A stretch of 64,000 bases of DNA from Aureibaculum marinum (GCF_003813905.1 NZ_RPFJ01000002.1:1-64000); one strand, 5' to 3'. Positions 42,296 through 51,977 are shown, counted from the stretch's first letter. Program-made: numbers and translations. The notes: generated by a model not told the origin, from the letters alone.

Positions 42296-43708
42296 ATGGC
42301 AAGAAAAAATAAAAATAAAATTTTTGAAGATATTGAAGTTATCGATGCGGGAGCAAAAGGCAAATCTGTTGCCAAAGCACCAGATGGCCGGGTAATTTTC
42401 CTTTCTAATGCTATTCCAGGCGATATTGTTGATGTACAAACTTTTAAAAAACGAAAGGCCTATTACGAAGGCAAAGCTATCAACTTCAAAAACTATTCTG
42501 ACAAAAGAGCAACACCTGTGTGCCAGCATTTTGAACATTGCGGTGGCTGTAAGTGGCAACATATGAAATATGACAATCAGCTCTTTTTTAAAGAAAAAGA
42601 AGTTCTAAATAATCTGAAACGAATAGGACATCTTGAGGTGCCTGAAATCATTCCTATTTTAGGTGCAAAAAATCAATATTTTTATAGAAACAAAATGGAA
42701 TTCTCTTTTTCTAATAGCCGATGGTTGACTTTAGAGGAAATTAATTCTGACTTAGAAATTGAGAATAAAAATGCCTTAGGATTCCATATAGCAGGCATGT
42801 GGGATAAAATATTAGATATAGAAAAATGTTATTTACAAGAAGATCCTTCAAATGCAATTAGAAATTCTATTAAGCAATTTGCTATTGACAATAATTTGAC
42901 ATTTTTTAACCCAAGAGAACAAAATGGGTTATTACGTACCATGATGATTCGCATTTCTTCTAATGGAGAAATTATGTTAGTTATTCAGTTTTTTGATGAT
43001 AATAAAGAAAAACGTGAACTGTTATTAGATTTTATTTCAACTAAATTTCCTGAAATTACTTCATTGCAATACATTGTAAATCAGAAAGCAAATGATACAA
43101 TTTACGATCAAGAAATAGTTTGCTATAAAGGTAGTGACCATATTTTCGAAGAAATGGAAGGTCTAAAATTTAAGATTAATGCTAAATCATTTTATCAGAC
43201 CAATTCTGTACAAGCTTATGAACTCTATAAAATAGCACGAAATTTTGCCAATCTTTCTGGAAACGAAATTGTTTATGACCTTTATACAGGTACAGGAACT
43301 ATAGCTCAATTTATTTCTAAACAAGCTAAAAAGGTTGTAGGTATAGAGAGTGTCCCTGAAGCTATTGCCGATGCCAAAGAAAATGCAAAAAATAATAACA
43401 TTTCAAATACCGATTTTTTTGTAGGAGATATGGCTAAGGTTTTTACTGACAATTTTATTACGGAAAATGGAAAACCAGATGTTATTATTACAGATCCGCC
43501 TAGAGATGGTATGCACAAAAATGTAGTGGCTCAACTTTTAAAAATTGAAGCGGATAAAATTGTATATGTAAGTTGTAATTCTGCTACTCAAGCTAGAGAT
43601 TTAGCCCTATTGGATGAAAAATACAAACTAATTAAAACACAAGCTGTAGATATGTTTCCGCAAACACATCACGTGGAAAATGTAGTTCTTTTAGAATTAA
43701 AACGATAA
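42296..43708 (+). CDS. rlmD: 23S rRNA (uracil(1939)-C5)-methyltransferase, RlmD/RumA family
   Basis: 470 residues. A short TRAM-like N-terminal domain (VPGDIVDVQTF-like AIPGDIVDVQTFKK) is followed by the iron-sulfur cysteines Cys76, Cys82 and Cys85 (CQHFEHCGGC) with a fourth near 179 (EKCYLQ), then the SAM-binding LYTGTGTIAQF and DPPRDGMH and the nucleophile Cys427 in VSCNSATQ. It methylates rRNA uracil C5. RlmCD- or TrmA-type specificity cannot be fully excluded, but the cluster favours RlmD. The -7 element lies only four bases from the ATG. Confidence 0.88.
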   Translation: MARKNKNKIFEDIEVIDAGAKGKSVAKAPDGRVIFLSNAIPGDIVDVQTFKKRKAYYEGKAINFKNYSDKRATPVCQHFEHCGGCKWQHMKYDNQLFFKEKEVLNNLKRIGHLEVPEIIPILGAKNQYFYRNKMEFSFSNSRWLTLEEINSDLEIENKNALGFHIAGMWDKILDIEKCYLQEDPSNAIRNSIKQFAIDNNLTFFNPREQNGLLRTMMIRISSNGEIMLVIQFFDDNKEKRELLLDFISTKFPEITSLQYIVNQKANDTIYDQEIVCYKGSDHIFEEMEGLKFKINAKSFYQTNSVQAYELYKIARNFANLSGNEIVYDLYTGTGTIAQFISKQAKKVVGIESVPEAIADAKENAKNNNISNTDFFVGDMAKVFTDNFITENGKPDVIITDPPRDGMHKNVVAQLLKIEADKIVYVSCNSATQARDLALLDEKYKLIKTQAVDMFPQTHHVENVVLLELKR

Positions 43709-43743
43709 AAAAAAGATGCTCGCTTTCACGAGCATCTTTTTTT
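43708..43743. terminator. Strong bidirectional terminator between rlmD and the thioredoxin-fold gene
   Basis: A perfect 15-bp stem (43708-43722 with 43729-43743), core GATGCTCG/CGAGCATC, six-base loop, with A-run and T-run arms. It serves the two convergent genes. Confidence 0.93.
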
Positions 43744-43781
43744 ATACTTTTTTAAAACTTCCTTTGAGTAATTTACCTCAA

Positions 43782-44360
43782 TTAGTCTAACAACTCAGTA
43801 ACATCAAATCGCTTAGAATAGTCTGGATCGTAATGTACAAATTCTATTTTACCTGTTTTGTCTATAATATATGTTGCTGGTACAGGTAATACATTATTAT
43901 TTTCGATATTATACTCAGCTAATTTTTTTTGGGTAGCACTGAAATAATTTGGAACACTTTTTTCATTAACTTCAAATGCAACTTTATAATTATTCATTAT
44001 TGAATTATCCACATCATGTAAAATAGAAAAAGTGCTGCCTAATTTTTTAGTGGTTTCCTTTGTTTTTTCAACTTTTTCTGGAGTTACCACAACTATAGCA
44101 TATCCTTTCTCTGTTAAAGCATCTAAGTTTTCTTCTAATGTTTTTAAATGTTTTCTACAATGAGGACACCAATTTCCTCTATAAAAAATAAGGATAATTT
44201 TGTTGTCCTTTAAAAGATCGGTAGAATTAATTTTGTTGTCAAATTGATCAACTCCAGTAATTATCGGAGCGTCATCACCTATTTCTAAATGCTCAGAATT
44301 AATTTGAGCAAAGGTGTTCATTGAAACTAATAATGTAAGTACTATTGTAATTTTTTTCAT
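43782..44360 (-). CDS. Periplasmic peroxiredoxin-like (AhpC/TSA) thioredoxin-fold protein
   Basis: 192 residues. Signal peptide ends NTFAQ. The thioredoxin fold contains FYRGNWCPHCRKHLKTL with a CPHC redox pair near residues 67-70, and the cis-Pro region VPATYIIDKTGKI. It is a thiol oxidoreductase or peroxidase exported to the periplasm, of the kind used in oxidative stress defence or thiol-disulfide exchange. The substrate is unknown. It follows the serine-hydrolase gene by 60 bases in the same direction. Confidence 0.85.
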   Translation of the reverse strand: MKKITIVLTLLVSMNTFAQINSEHLEIGDDAPIITGVDQFDNKINSTDLLKDNKIILIFYRGNWCPHCRKHLKTLEENLDALTEKGYAIVVVTPEKVEKTKETTKKLGSTFSILHDVDNSIMNNYKVAFEVNEKSVPNYFSATQKKLAEYNIENNNVLPVPATYIIDKTGKIEFVHYDPDYSKRFDVTELLD

Positions 44361-44420
44361 ATGTAAGTTTATATTTCTATAATAGACGTAAAAGAAAATA
44401 AGACTTACAAAAAAAATAAT

Positions 44421-45533
44421 TTATTCATCCATATCTACCAATTGCCTTCCTAATTCTGCTAAAAAAGGAATGCCAATTGTTTCCGTTTCATAAACACCAT
44501 CATTATAAATACTATTTTTATTGGTATGAACGGTTGCAGTAATTATATACTCTTTATTAGTTTTATTATTTTTTATATAAGCACAATCGGTTAAGTAACC
44601 GTATGCATATCCTATTTTATTATAAATTTTAATATAATCAGGTATAGGTTCTTTATCGTCTCCAAACACTAAAAACTTCACATAACTATCATAATATTCA
44701 TCACTATTATAACCTGCTTTTCTAGGAGAAATATTCATCATTTCCATCAAAAATGTCCTATCACTTTCTGTTAAATGAAACTGCTTATGTTTAGGATATA
44801 TGTCAGGAAAAATCAACTGCTTCATTATATTATGTAATGAAGTTAGCGGCAAATAGTTTTTTAAAGAAAAGTCCATTGGCTCATTAATTAACTCACCTTC
44901 ATCCATATAGCCTTTCCCTTTTTTTAACTTATTAATTGTTAATTTTTGCAAAGAGTTATTTACTATAGGCTGTGTAGGCGTTGTAGTACTATCATTTATA
45001 TAAAATATTAATGATTTTGTAGTCAATTCATCAGAATTTGGTGTTGATAATCTATGAGAAATACGAGCTTTTATCCCTTTACTTTTAAGGCGATTATTAA
45101 TTTCATTTTGCCCTAAATATTCAAATAATCGATTACTGGACTGATTATCACTTACCGCAAATATTTTTTTAATCTCTGATGCAAAAGTTGTAGTTAAAGA
45201 GTCACCTTCTACAAAAAAATTAGTAGTTCTATCAAAACGATTATCCTCATTAAGTTTTTCTAAAGCTAAAATTGCAATGGGAAATTTTACTGTACTTGCA
45301 GGATAAAAATAATTACTATCATTAACCTGAAATTGATAATCTTTAAATGTAGGCTCTTTTGAAATACCTTTGCTTACTTCTGTAAATAAAATTTGGACTT
45401 CATGTTGTTCTAAGCTATCCATGACCCTTCTTATTTTGTCATTTTTAGAACTTAGAGCTTTGTCAAGTGGATTTAATGGAGCCTGCGAACAGGATACGCT
45501 AAACACAAATACTAACAATAGCAAAAATCTCAT
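44421..45533 (-). CDS. Class A beta-lactamase-like serine hydrolase lipoprotein
   Basis: 370 residues. Lipobox FSVSC gives Cys15. The active-site Ser80-x-x-Lys83 (STVK) and the SDN triad (128-130) of class A penicillin-binding folds are present; the third motif is less clear, with KIG in IYNKIGYAYGYL where lactamases have KTG. The region from ~170 to 260 is longer than in true class A enzymes. It is probably a cell-envelope serine peptidase or esterase-like enzyme and should not be read as a resistance gene on this evidence. Transcribed leftward before the thioredoxin-fold gene. Confidence 0.78.
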   Translation of the reverse strand: MRFLLLLVFVFSVSCSQAPLNPLDKALSSKNDKIRRVMDSLEQHEVQILFTEVSKGISKEPTFKDYQFQVNDSNYFYPASTVKFPIAILALEKLNEDNRFDRTTNFFVEGDSLTTTFASEIKKIFAVSDNQSSNRLFEYLGQNEINNRLKSKGIKARISHRLSTPNSDELTTKSLIFYINDSTTTPTQPIVNNSLQKLTINKLKKGKGYMDEGELINEPMDFSLKNYLPLTSLHNIMKQLIFPDIYPKHKQFHLTESDRTFLMEMMNISPRKAGYNSDEYYDSYVKFLVFGDDKEPIPDYIKIYNKIGYAYGYLTDCAYIKNNKTNKEYIITATVHTNKNSIYNDGVYETETIGIPFLAELGRQLVDMDE

Positions 45534-45637
45534 AGGGAGTAAGGCTTTCTGTAAATATACAAATTAAAAAAAGATGTAAATAACAGATTATCTATTATAA
45601 TGGTAAAATTCACAATACTATTGGAATAGTTTAAAAT

Positions 45638-47443
45638 TTAAAGAAAATTATACAACACGCCAAACATAAAATTACCTTTTGGCATTGGAACCAACCCTTG
45701 TTCTATATATTCTGTGTTAAAAATATTATTGGCATTTGCAGTAATTTCTAATTTATTGAATTTTACTCTAACTTTTGCATCAACTAAATTATAAGTTTCT
45801 CCATTTGTTCTTTCTACAAATCTAAAACTTAAACTTTGATCTAAATAAGGTAAAAACTGAGTATGTATACTTGATGTAAGTTGATGTTTTAAACTATTAA
45901 GACCATACCTAGTAAAAGCAACATCAACTTGTTTTATATCATCATCAATAAAATTATAACCAAGTTTTGCATATTGATTATAACTACCTATTTTGAATTT
46001 ATAATTTATTGAAGTTTCAAAACCTTTGGTATTGACCTTGCTAAAATTTTGAGCTTTCCATTTATCAGCTTCATTTTCTTTGGTATAATCAATTAAATTA
46101 TCAGAAGATCTATTAAAAAAGGCAAGATTAAATTGGAGTTTTGTAGTTGTATACTTAAATCCTATTTCTTCTGACAAAGCAGACTCTGGTTCTAAATTTG
46201 CATTACCTTCCGTTCCTGGATCAGAATAGTACAAATCTGTAAAGGTAGGTATTCTATAAGTATACCCTATATTTCCATAAACTTTAATGTAATCTGATAG
46301 TGAAAAACCAACATCTAATCCTGGAAATAACTGAGCATCAAAATCAGAAAAATACGTAAATGCAAGACCAGGTGTTACATCCAATTTATTACCTATTTGA
46401 ATGCGATGTTCTAAAAAAGATGTAAGCATTAACCTGTTGTGGTTACCTAAATTATTACTCGATAAAAATACTTTATTTAAATCTAATCCAAAACCTGTTT
46501 TTCCTAGTTTTGAGGTCAGTTCAAAATTTGTTTCAGCTGCAATTTTATTTGAAATATGCAAATTTCTAAAAAAACTAGGATCAAAACGTTTTAACAAAAA
46601 CATATCTTGATTTCTACGCCAATAAATTCTTGGTTTTATAATTAAATTTTTAGTGTAGTATTTTGTTGATATAGCAAATAAACTTGTCTGTGTTTCTTCA
46701 TATTCTTTCCAATCAGGATTTGATGTGTAAAAATTTTCTGCACCAAATTTTCGTTCACTTAAAGAAACTAAGAAGTTGTAATTTTTTATATTAGACTTTA
46801 AAAATACGGAAGTGTTATCAAAATCAGAATTGACTCTATATCCGTCAGACTTTTGTTTTTGAGCATGGATTTGTACACCTCCATTTTCAAATACTTTTGC
46901 ATAGCCTGCTGATATTTTCAAATTTTCGTAAGAGCCATAGCTTGCTGATGCTATTAAAGCATCTGACTTTATTTTTTTTGTTACAATATTTATTGCTCCA
47001 GCAAATGCATTTTGCCCAAAAACTCTAGCTGCAGGCCCTTTAATAACTTCAATACGTTCTATATTATCTAAAGACACCATTGCATTCATGGTATGATGCC
47101 CTGTTTGAGCATCGTCCATTTTTATACCATCAATTAAAATAAGTGTTTGATCAAAACTACCACCTCTAATGTACAAATCAGATTGTGTACCATCTACACC
47201 TCGTTGTCTTATATCAATTCCCGCAATTTGTTGTAAAACATCAACAATAGTAGTTGCTGTTGAATTTTTAATTTCTTTTGCTGTAATAAGATTTAAAGTT
47301 CTTGAAGTTTTAAAATATGGTATTGATATTCTATTTGTAGAAACGATTACCTCTTTTAGTTGTACAGTATCGTTTTGTGCTGTACTTAAAGCACTTATAA
47401 AGTACAAAAACACTAGTAAGGGGACTGTTTTTTTTAAAAACAT
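45638..47443 (-). CDS. TonB-dependent outer-membrane receptor
   Basis: 601 residues from the ATG at 47443; the frame extends to a TTG at 47467, but a -7 element begins there. Signal peptide ends LSTAQ, followed by a TonB box-like VQLKEVIVSTNRI, the plug (IAGIDIRQRGVDGTQSDLYI, IERIEVIKGPAARVFGQNAF) and a beta-barrel ending FGVLYNFL. The size and sequence resemble cobalamin or siderophore receptors (BtuB-like) rather than SusC. Ligand is unknown; no adjoining ABC importer or SusD gene is present. Confidence 0.9.
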   Translation of the reverse strand: MFLKKTVPLLVFLYFISALSTAQNDTVQLKEVIVSTNRISIPYFKTSRTLNLITAKEIKNSTATTIVDVLQQIAGIDIRQRGVDGTQSDLYIRGGSFDQTLILIDGIKMDDAQTGHHTMNAMVSLDNIERIEVIKGPAARVFGQNAFAGAINIVTKKIKSDALIASASYGSYENLKISAGYAKVFENGGVQIHAQKQKSDGYRVNSDFDNTSVFLKSNIKNYNFLVSLSERKFGAENFYTSNPDWKEYEETQTSLFAISTKYYTKNLIIKPRIYWRRNQDMFLLKRFDPSFFRNLHISNKIAAETNFELTSKLGKTGFGLDLNKVFLSSNNLGNHNRLMLTSFLEHRIQIGNKLDVTPGLAFTYFSDFDAQLFPGLDVGFSLSDYIKVYGNIGYTYRIPTFTDLYYSDPGTEGNANLEPESALSEEIGFKYTTTKLQFNLAFFNRSSDNLIDYTKENEADKWKAQNFSKVNTKGFETSINYKFKIGSYNQYAKLGYNFIDDDIKQVDVAFTRYGLNSLKHQLTSSIHTQFLPYLDQSLSFRFVERTNGETYNLVDAKVRVKFNKLEITANANNIFNTEYIEQGLVPMPKGNFMFGVLYNFL

Positions 47444-47464
47444 TCTTTCTTTTTTTTGTTGCGG

Positions 47465-47472
47465 CAAATATA
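47465..47472 (-). promoter_or_regulatory. -7 element for the TonB receptor
   Basis: TATATTTG on the minus strand (47472-47465), 21 bases before the chosen ATG. A TTG lies 15 bases further upstream, shorter than the usual spacing. Confidence 0.45.
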
Positions 47473-47519
47473 GACAATTATGATTACCAACATTAAACCT
47501 TTACCTTCTAATTAGAGTA

Positions 47520-48737
47520 CTACATTCTTCTATTAGGTAATAAAGGAGGTGGCTCTCCTGTAAAAGGATTCCACCTACTAATACTTTTAGCTTCCATACC
47601 ACTTGCACTAATAACAGCACGCTCTCCATAACGTTCTCGCATTTTATCTATAGCAACACTTAAATTTATCAATTTCTCATCATCTTCAAACAAATTAATT
47701 TGATGTCCTCCTTCAACCAAATGGCTAAATTTAACCCCTATTAATCGTACTAACAACCTTCTGTTGTACAACTTTTTAAACAAATCTAAAACTACAGGTA
47801 AAATAGAACTATCTAAAGAACTATATGGAATCCTTTTCTGTTGTGTATACGTTTGAAAATCTGAATACCGAATTTTAAAGGTTACACAAGCCGTTAATTT
47901 ATGACCGCGTCTCAATTGATATGCTAAATTTTCGGTCATGGCAACAATAATACTTCTTAGTTTTTGAATATCTGTTGTATCTCTATCAAAGGTACGTTCT
48001 GTAGATATAGATTTTCGCTCTTGGTATTGCACTACTGGACTGTTATCAATTCCATTCGCTTTTTTCCAAATACTTAATCCATTCTTACCCAAAACCTTAT
48101 ACATAAGTTGCATGGGCATTTCTTGAACATTTACAATACGCTTAATTCCTAAATCACATAAAGATTTGTAAGTTACTTCTCCCACCATTGGTATTTTTCG
48201 AACGGATAATGGGGCTAAAAAAGACTTTTCATTTCCTTTTGAAACCTGAATTTGATTATTAGGTTTTGCTTCTCCAGTAGCTACTTTTGATACTGTTTTA
48301 TTTATTGACATTCCAAAGGAAATAGGCAAACCGGTTTCTTTAATAATACGTTGCCTTAATTCACTAGCCAATTGATGGCATCCAAAAAATTTATCCATTC
48401 CGGTAAGGTCAATATAAAATTCGTCAATAGAACTTTTTTCATAAAGTGGTACAGTTTCTTTAATAACCTCTGTTACATTTTGGGAAAACTTAGTGTAAAT
48501 TCCTGAATTCCCTCTTAGTATTATTGCTTCGGGACATATTTTTTTTGCCATACGCATAGGCATTGCTGAGTGGACACCAAATTTTCTTGCTTCATAACTA
48601 CAAGACGCTACAACACCTCTATCTGAAGTACCTCCTATTAATACAGGTTTTCCCTCTAGTCTACTATCTAATAAACGTTCACAAGACACAAAAAAAGTAT
48701 CTAAATCCATATGCACAATAGCTCTATTTTTTTGCAT
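47520..48737 (-). CDS. dinB: Y-family DNA polymerase (DinB / Pol IV type)
   Basis: 405 residues. The catalytic carboxylates are in HMDLDTFF and SSIDEFYIDLTG; the palm/fingers segment SYEARKFGVHSAMPMRMA is typical of Pol IV/UmuC. A beta-clamp motif QINLF lies near residues 346-350, and a short proline-rich tail follows. The dnaE2-like gene upstream ends in TGA that overlaps the ATG by one base (TGATG), so translation is coupled; the frame's GTG three bases earlier is not needed. Paired with a second polymerase and a divergent S24 repressor, it belongs to a translesion mutagenesis cassette. Confidence 0.92.
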   Translation of the reverse strand: MQKNRAIVHMDLDTFFVSCERLLDSRLEGKPVLIGGTSDRGVVASCSYEARKFGVHSAMPMRMAKKICPEAIILRGNSGIYTKFSQNVTEVIKETVPLYEKSSIDEFYIDLTGMDKFFGCHQLASELRQRIIKETGLPISFGMSINKTVSKVATGEAKPNNQIQVSKGNEKSFLAPLSVRKIPMVGEVTYKSLCDLGIKRIVNVQEMPMQLMYKVLGKNGLSIWKKANGIDNSPVVQYQERKSISTERTFDRDTTDIQKLRSIIVAMTENLAYQLRRGHKLTACVTFKIRYSDFQTYTQQKRIPYSSLDSSILPVVLDLFKKLYNRRLLVRLIGVKFSHLVEGGHQINLFEDDEKLINLSVAIDKMRERYGERAVISASGMEAKSISRWNPFTGEPPPLLPNRRM

Positions 48738-51709
48738 CACATTTTAATTAATTTTGGTTTATCTGAGTATCTAGGATCTTCAATAATAGCCAATCTATGC
48801 ATAGAAATAACTTCAATATTAATACAGTCAAATTCTTCTAATACTTTTCCTGTTATAGCATAAATACCCTTTCCTCTGAAAGGATATTTTGCTGCTATAG
48901 GAGGAAAATGAACCGTATCAATAAAATCTCCATCCCTATCTAAAAATGTACCAAAATACATAGCTTTTCCATTAGAAGTTCTTGTCTTTTTTACTGTAAT
49001 TAAATACCCTTCAATAGCTACTATTTTATTTTTATAAAATGGTAAATGTTTAGCTCTTGAATTATTATATTGAGGTTTTATCAATAATTTAAAAGGATTA
49101 CATAGTGGAAATCCTAATAATTCAAGTTGATCAAAAGCATTTTCTAACTCTGTACTTTTTAATTCTGGAGTTTTATAAGAAATATACTCCGTTTTAAATA
49201 AAGTAATAATCTTTTCTTGCAATGACTCTTTCTTTATTTTTAAATGAGCCTGCCATAGTAATTCACGTTTATTAATTTTTGTAAATCGAAAAGCATTAAT
49301 TTTTATTAAAATAGAAATTTGATCTATGGAGATAAACACACGGTCTATAAAATTGTCTAAACTTTTAAATATCCCATTTTTTTCTCGCTCTACAAGAATT
49401 TTTTTTATTGTATTAGATTCCAAATCTCGTAAAAACCCAAAACCTAAATAAATTGTTTTACCTATTACAATTGTTTTATTTTTACTGGTATTAATACACG
49501 GAGCTTCAACAATGGCACCGTGCATTCTGGCTTCATGGATATACAATTCTACACTATAAAAACCACCACCATTATTTAAGGTAGCTACCATATATTCAAT
49601 AGGATAATAGGCTTTTAAAAACAAGCTTTGATAGCTTTCTACAGCATATGAAGCAGAATGTCCTTTAGCAAAAGCATACCCCGCAAAACTTTCTATTTGT
49701 CGCCAGATTTCAGCTACCAAAGTGGCTGGTTTACCACTAGCTTTACAATTGTTAAAAAATTGTTGCTTTACTTTTAAAAATTCGTCTCTAGAACGGAATT
49801 TACCTGACATTCCTCTTCTTAACATATCTGATTCACCTAAACTTAACTTCCCAAAATAATGAGCTACTTTAATGACATCTTCCTGATAAACCATAACTCC
49901 ATAGGTTTCTGGCATAATATCTAATAAAACAGGGTGTGCATCTTTTCTTCGTTCTGGATTTCTATATCGCAAAATATATTCTCGCATCATCCCTGATTTT
50001 GCCACTCCTGGTCGTATTACAGAACTTGCAGCAACCAATCCTAAATAATTATCTACCTGTAACTTTTTCAATAACATCCTCATTGCAGGAGACTCTACAT
50101 AAAAACAACCAATAGCTTTTGCATTTTTAAGTAAGTATTTTATACGTTGATCTTCTTTAAAGCGTTTTATATCGTGAATATCAATAGCTTCTTTTTCGGG
50201 ATGATTGTGCTTTACAATTTCGACGGCATCCTTAATTTTACCTAATCCTCGCTGGCTTAAAATATCAAATTTATACAAGCCGATATCTTCGGCAACTACC
50301 ATATCAAACTGTGTAGTGGCAAATCCTTTAGGAGGAAAAAAAGTAGCCCCATAATAATGAATTGGTTTTTCAGAAATTAAAATACCACCTGCATGTATAC
50401 CTAAATAATTAGGAAATCCTTGAATGTATTTACTGTAGGTAATTACCAATTGCGAAAGCCTATCTAACCTATTGAAATTAAATTCACCTATAGTTAACAC
50501 ATCTATTTCCGATTTTGGCAGACCAAAAACTTTTCCCAGCTCTCGGACAGAAGCCTTGAATTTAAAAGTATTATAAACAGCAATAAGAGCTGTATTTTTA
50601 AATCGTTTAAAAATAAACTCCGTAATATCATCTCGGTCTGTCCAAGAAAAATCAATATCAAAATCAGGTGGATTTTTACGATAAAGATTAATAAATCGTT
50701 CAAAATACAAATCCAATTCTACAGGATCAACATCCGTAATTCTTAAAAGATAAGCTACAATACTATTGGCTCCACTGCCACGACCTACATAAAAATAACC
50801 TTTACTTCGAGCATATTTTAAAATTTTCCAATTGATTAAAAAATAAGAAACAAATCCTTTTTGTTTAATTATATTCAATTCCTTTTCAATTCTTTTATAA
50901 ACCGCTTTATTTGGATTTTTATAACGATACTCTAATCCTTGATAAGTGAGTTTTTCTAACAAACGATAATCTAAATTTTCATTATTAGTATACGTTCTTT
51001 GATTATTAGGAACTTTGTGAGAAAAATCAAAATCAATAGTACAATTACCTAAGAGTTTCTGGGTATTTTCAATTAATTCTGGATAATCAGCATAGATTGT
51101 TTTTAATGTATCTGCAGATAAAATTTGATCTGTTTCACAACCTTGCTCACTTAAAGGGAGCTTACTTAACAAAGTATTATTATCTATAGCCCTTAATAAA
51201 CGATGAGTATTAAATGCCTTTTTATTTTGAAAAGAAACTGTATGTAATATTACTAATTTTTCACGTTTATGTGTCCTCTCTAAAAATTTTAAAGAATTTA
51301 AATCTTTAGGCTTAACACCTAAATATTCATTCTTTTTCAACTTATAATTTTTAGCTTTTTCAAAAGGATAAATAACAAAGCTATCTTTAATAAACTTAGC
51401 GTATTTGGGAATTTTAAGAGCTTTATCATGTAAAAAAGTAGAGAGGTAAGTATTAATCTGTTGATAGCCTTTATTATTTTTTGCTAACATTATAAATTCT
51501 TGCTGTGCTCCATTTCTAAAATCTACTCCAAGTACAGGTTTAATATTATATTCTGATGACAAACGAACAAAACTTAAGCAAGCAGAGGTAGTATTAATAT
51601 CCGTTAAAGCAATTGTCTGTAAATTATTTGCATTAGCTAAAGCAAGTAAATCTTTAGGACTAATAGTACCATATCTAAGGCTATAATATGTATGACAATT
51701 AATATACAC
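48737..51709 (-). CDS. dnaE2: Error-prone DNA polymerase III alpha-like subunit (DnaE2/ImuC type)
   Basis: 990 residues, shorter than replicative DnaE (~1150-1450). The polymerase core holds the catalytic aspartates in PDFDIDFS near residue 350 and the finger/thumb segments GRGSGANSIVAYLL and KGHSASYAVESYQ. The N-terminal PHP domain has lost metal ligands: residues 6-8 read HTY in place of HxH, and TDI replaces TDH at 36-38. An OB domain ends the protein (IEGYLITVKKT). These traits fit an error-prone alpha subunit. The start must be GTG at 51709: a stop lies four codons upstream and no ATG is in between. Its -7 element lies 19 bases before. Confidence 0.88.
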   Translation of the reverse strand: MYINCHTYYSLRYGTISPKDLLALANANNLQTIALTDINTTSACLSFVRLSSEYNIKPVLGVDFRNGAQQEFIMLAKNNKGYQQINTYLSTFLHDKALKIPKYAKFIKDSFVIYPFEKAKNYKLKKNEYLGVKPKDLNSLKFLERTHKREKLVILHTVSFQNKKAFNTHRLLRAIDNNTLLSKLPLSEQGCETDQILSADTLKTIYADYPELIENTQKLLGNCTIDFDFSHKVPNNQRTYTNNENLDYRLLEKLTYQGLEYRYKNPNKAVYKRIEKELNIIKQKGFVSYFLINWKILKYARSKGYFYVGRGSGANSIVAYLLRITDVDPVELDLYFERFINLYRKNPPDFDIDFSWTDRDDITEFIFKRFKNTALIAVYNTFKFKASVRELGKVFGLPKSEIDVLTIGEFNFNRLDRLSQLVITYSKYIQGFPNYLGIHAGGILISEKPIHYYGATFFPPKGFATTQFDMVVAEDIGLYKFDILSQRGLGKIKDAVEIVKHNHPEKEAIDIHDIKRFKEDQRIKYLLKNAKAIGCFYVESPAMRMLLKKLQVDNYLGLVAASSVIRPGVAKSGMMREYILRYRNPERRKDAHPVLLDIMPETYGVMVYQEDVIKVAHYFGKLSLGESDMLRRGMSGKFRSRDEFLKVKQQFFNNCKASGKPATLVAEIWRQIESFAGYAFAKGHSASYAVESYQSLFLKAYYPIEYMVATLNNGGGFYSVELYIHEARMHGAIVEAPCINTSKNKTIVIGKTIYLGFGFLRDLESNTIKKILVEREKNGIFKSLDNFIDRVFISIDQISILIKINAFRFTKINKRELLWQAHLKIKKESLQEKIITLFKTEYISYKTPELKSTELENAFDQLELLGFPLCNPFKLLIKPQYNNSRAKHLPFYKNKIVAIEGYLITVKKTRTSNGKAMYFGTFLDRDGDFIDTVHFPPIAAKYPFRGKGIYAITGKVLEEFDCINIEVISMHRLAIIEDPRYSDKPKLIKM

Positions 51710-51728
51710 AATCAGAAATTATTTTTGA

Positions 51729-51736
51729 CAAATTTA
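51729..51736 (-). promoter_or_regulatory. -7 element for the dnaE2-dinB operon
   Basis: TAAATTTG on the minus strand (51736-51729), 19 bases before the GTG start. It lies inside the left arm of an inverted repeat described separately. Confidence 0.5.
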
Positions 51737-51785
51737 ACTACAATTAGAAGTTTTTATTGCTTATATTTGTAGCAAAAGTTAAATT
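51731..51785. repeat. Inverted repeat across divergent promoters, candidate S24-repressor operator
   Basis: AATTTAACT (51731-51739) and its exact complement AGTTAAATT (51777-51785), 37 bases apart. The arms overlap or flank the -7 elements of both divergent units: dnaE2-dinB leftward and the S24 regulator rightward. This is where an autoregulating repressor would bind, but the spacing is wide and the match is AT-rich, so chance cannot be excluded. Confidence 0.35.
51762..51769 (+). promoter_or_regulatory. -7 element for the S24 regulator gene
   Basis: TATATTTG matches TAnnTTTG. It is 208 bases before the ATG at 51978, so the leader would be long; no closer match was found. Confidence 0.4.
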
Positions 51786-51977
51786 AACACTATAAATACG
51801 ATAAGAGATTAGAGGGCAAAAAAGAACAATACCGATACACGCAGTATTTTACTGTTTTTACTATAAAAACAAGCGAATAAGTGACAAAAACTGGACAAAT
51901 TACTCATGTTTAAAAAAATATTTTCACAACTTAAACAACTGATTATAAAACAATAACATTTACATTTTTAAAATTCT

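Noticed and set aside
44421-45533. Antibiotic-resistance beta-lactamase
   Set aside because: SxxK and SDN are present but the KTG motif is only KIG and the middle region is long; it fits a house-keeping envelope hydrolase as well.
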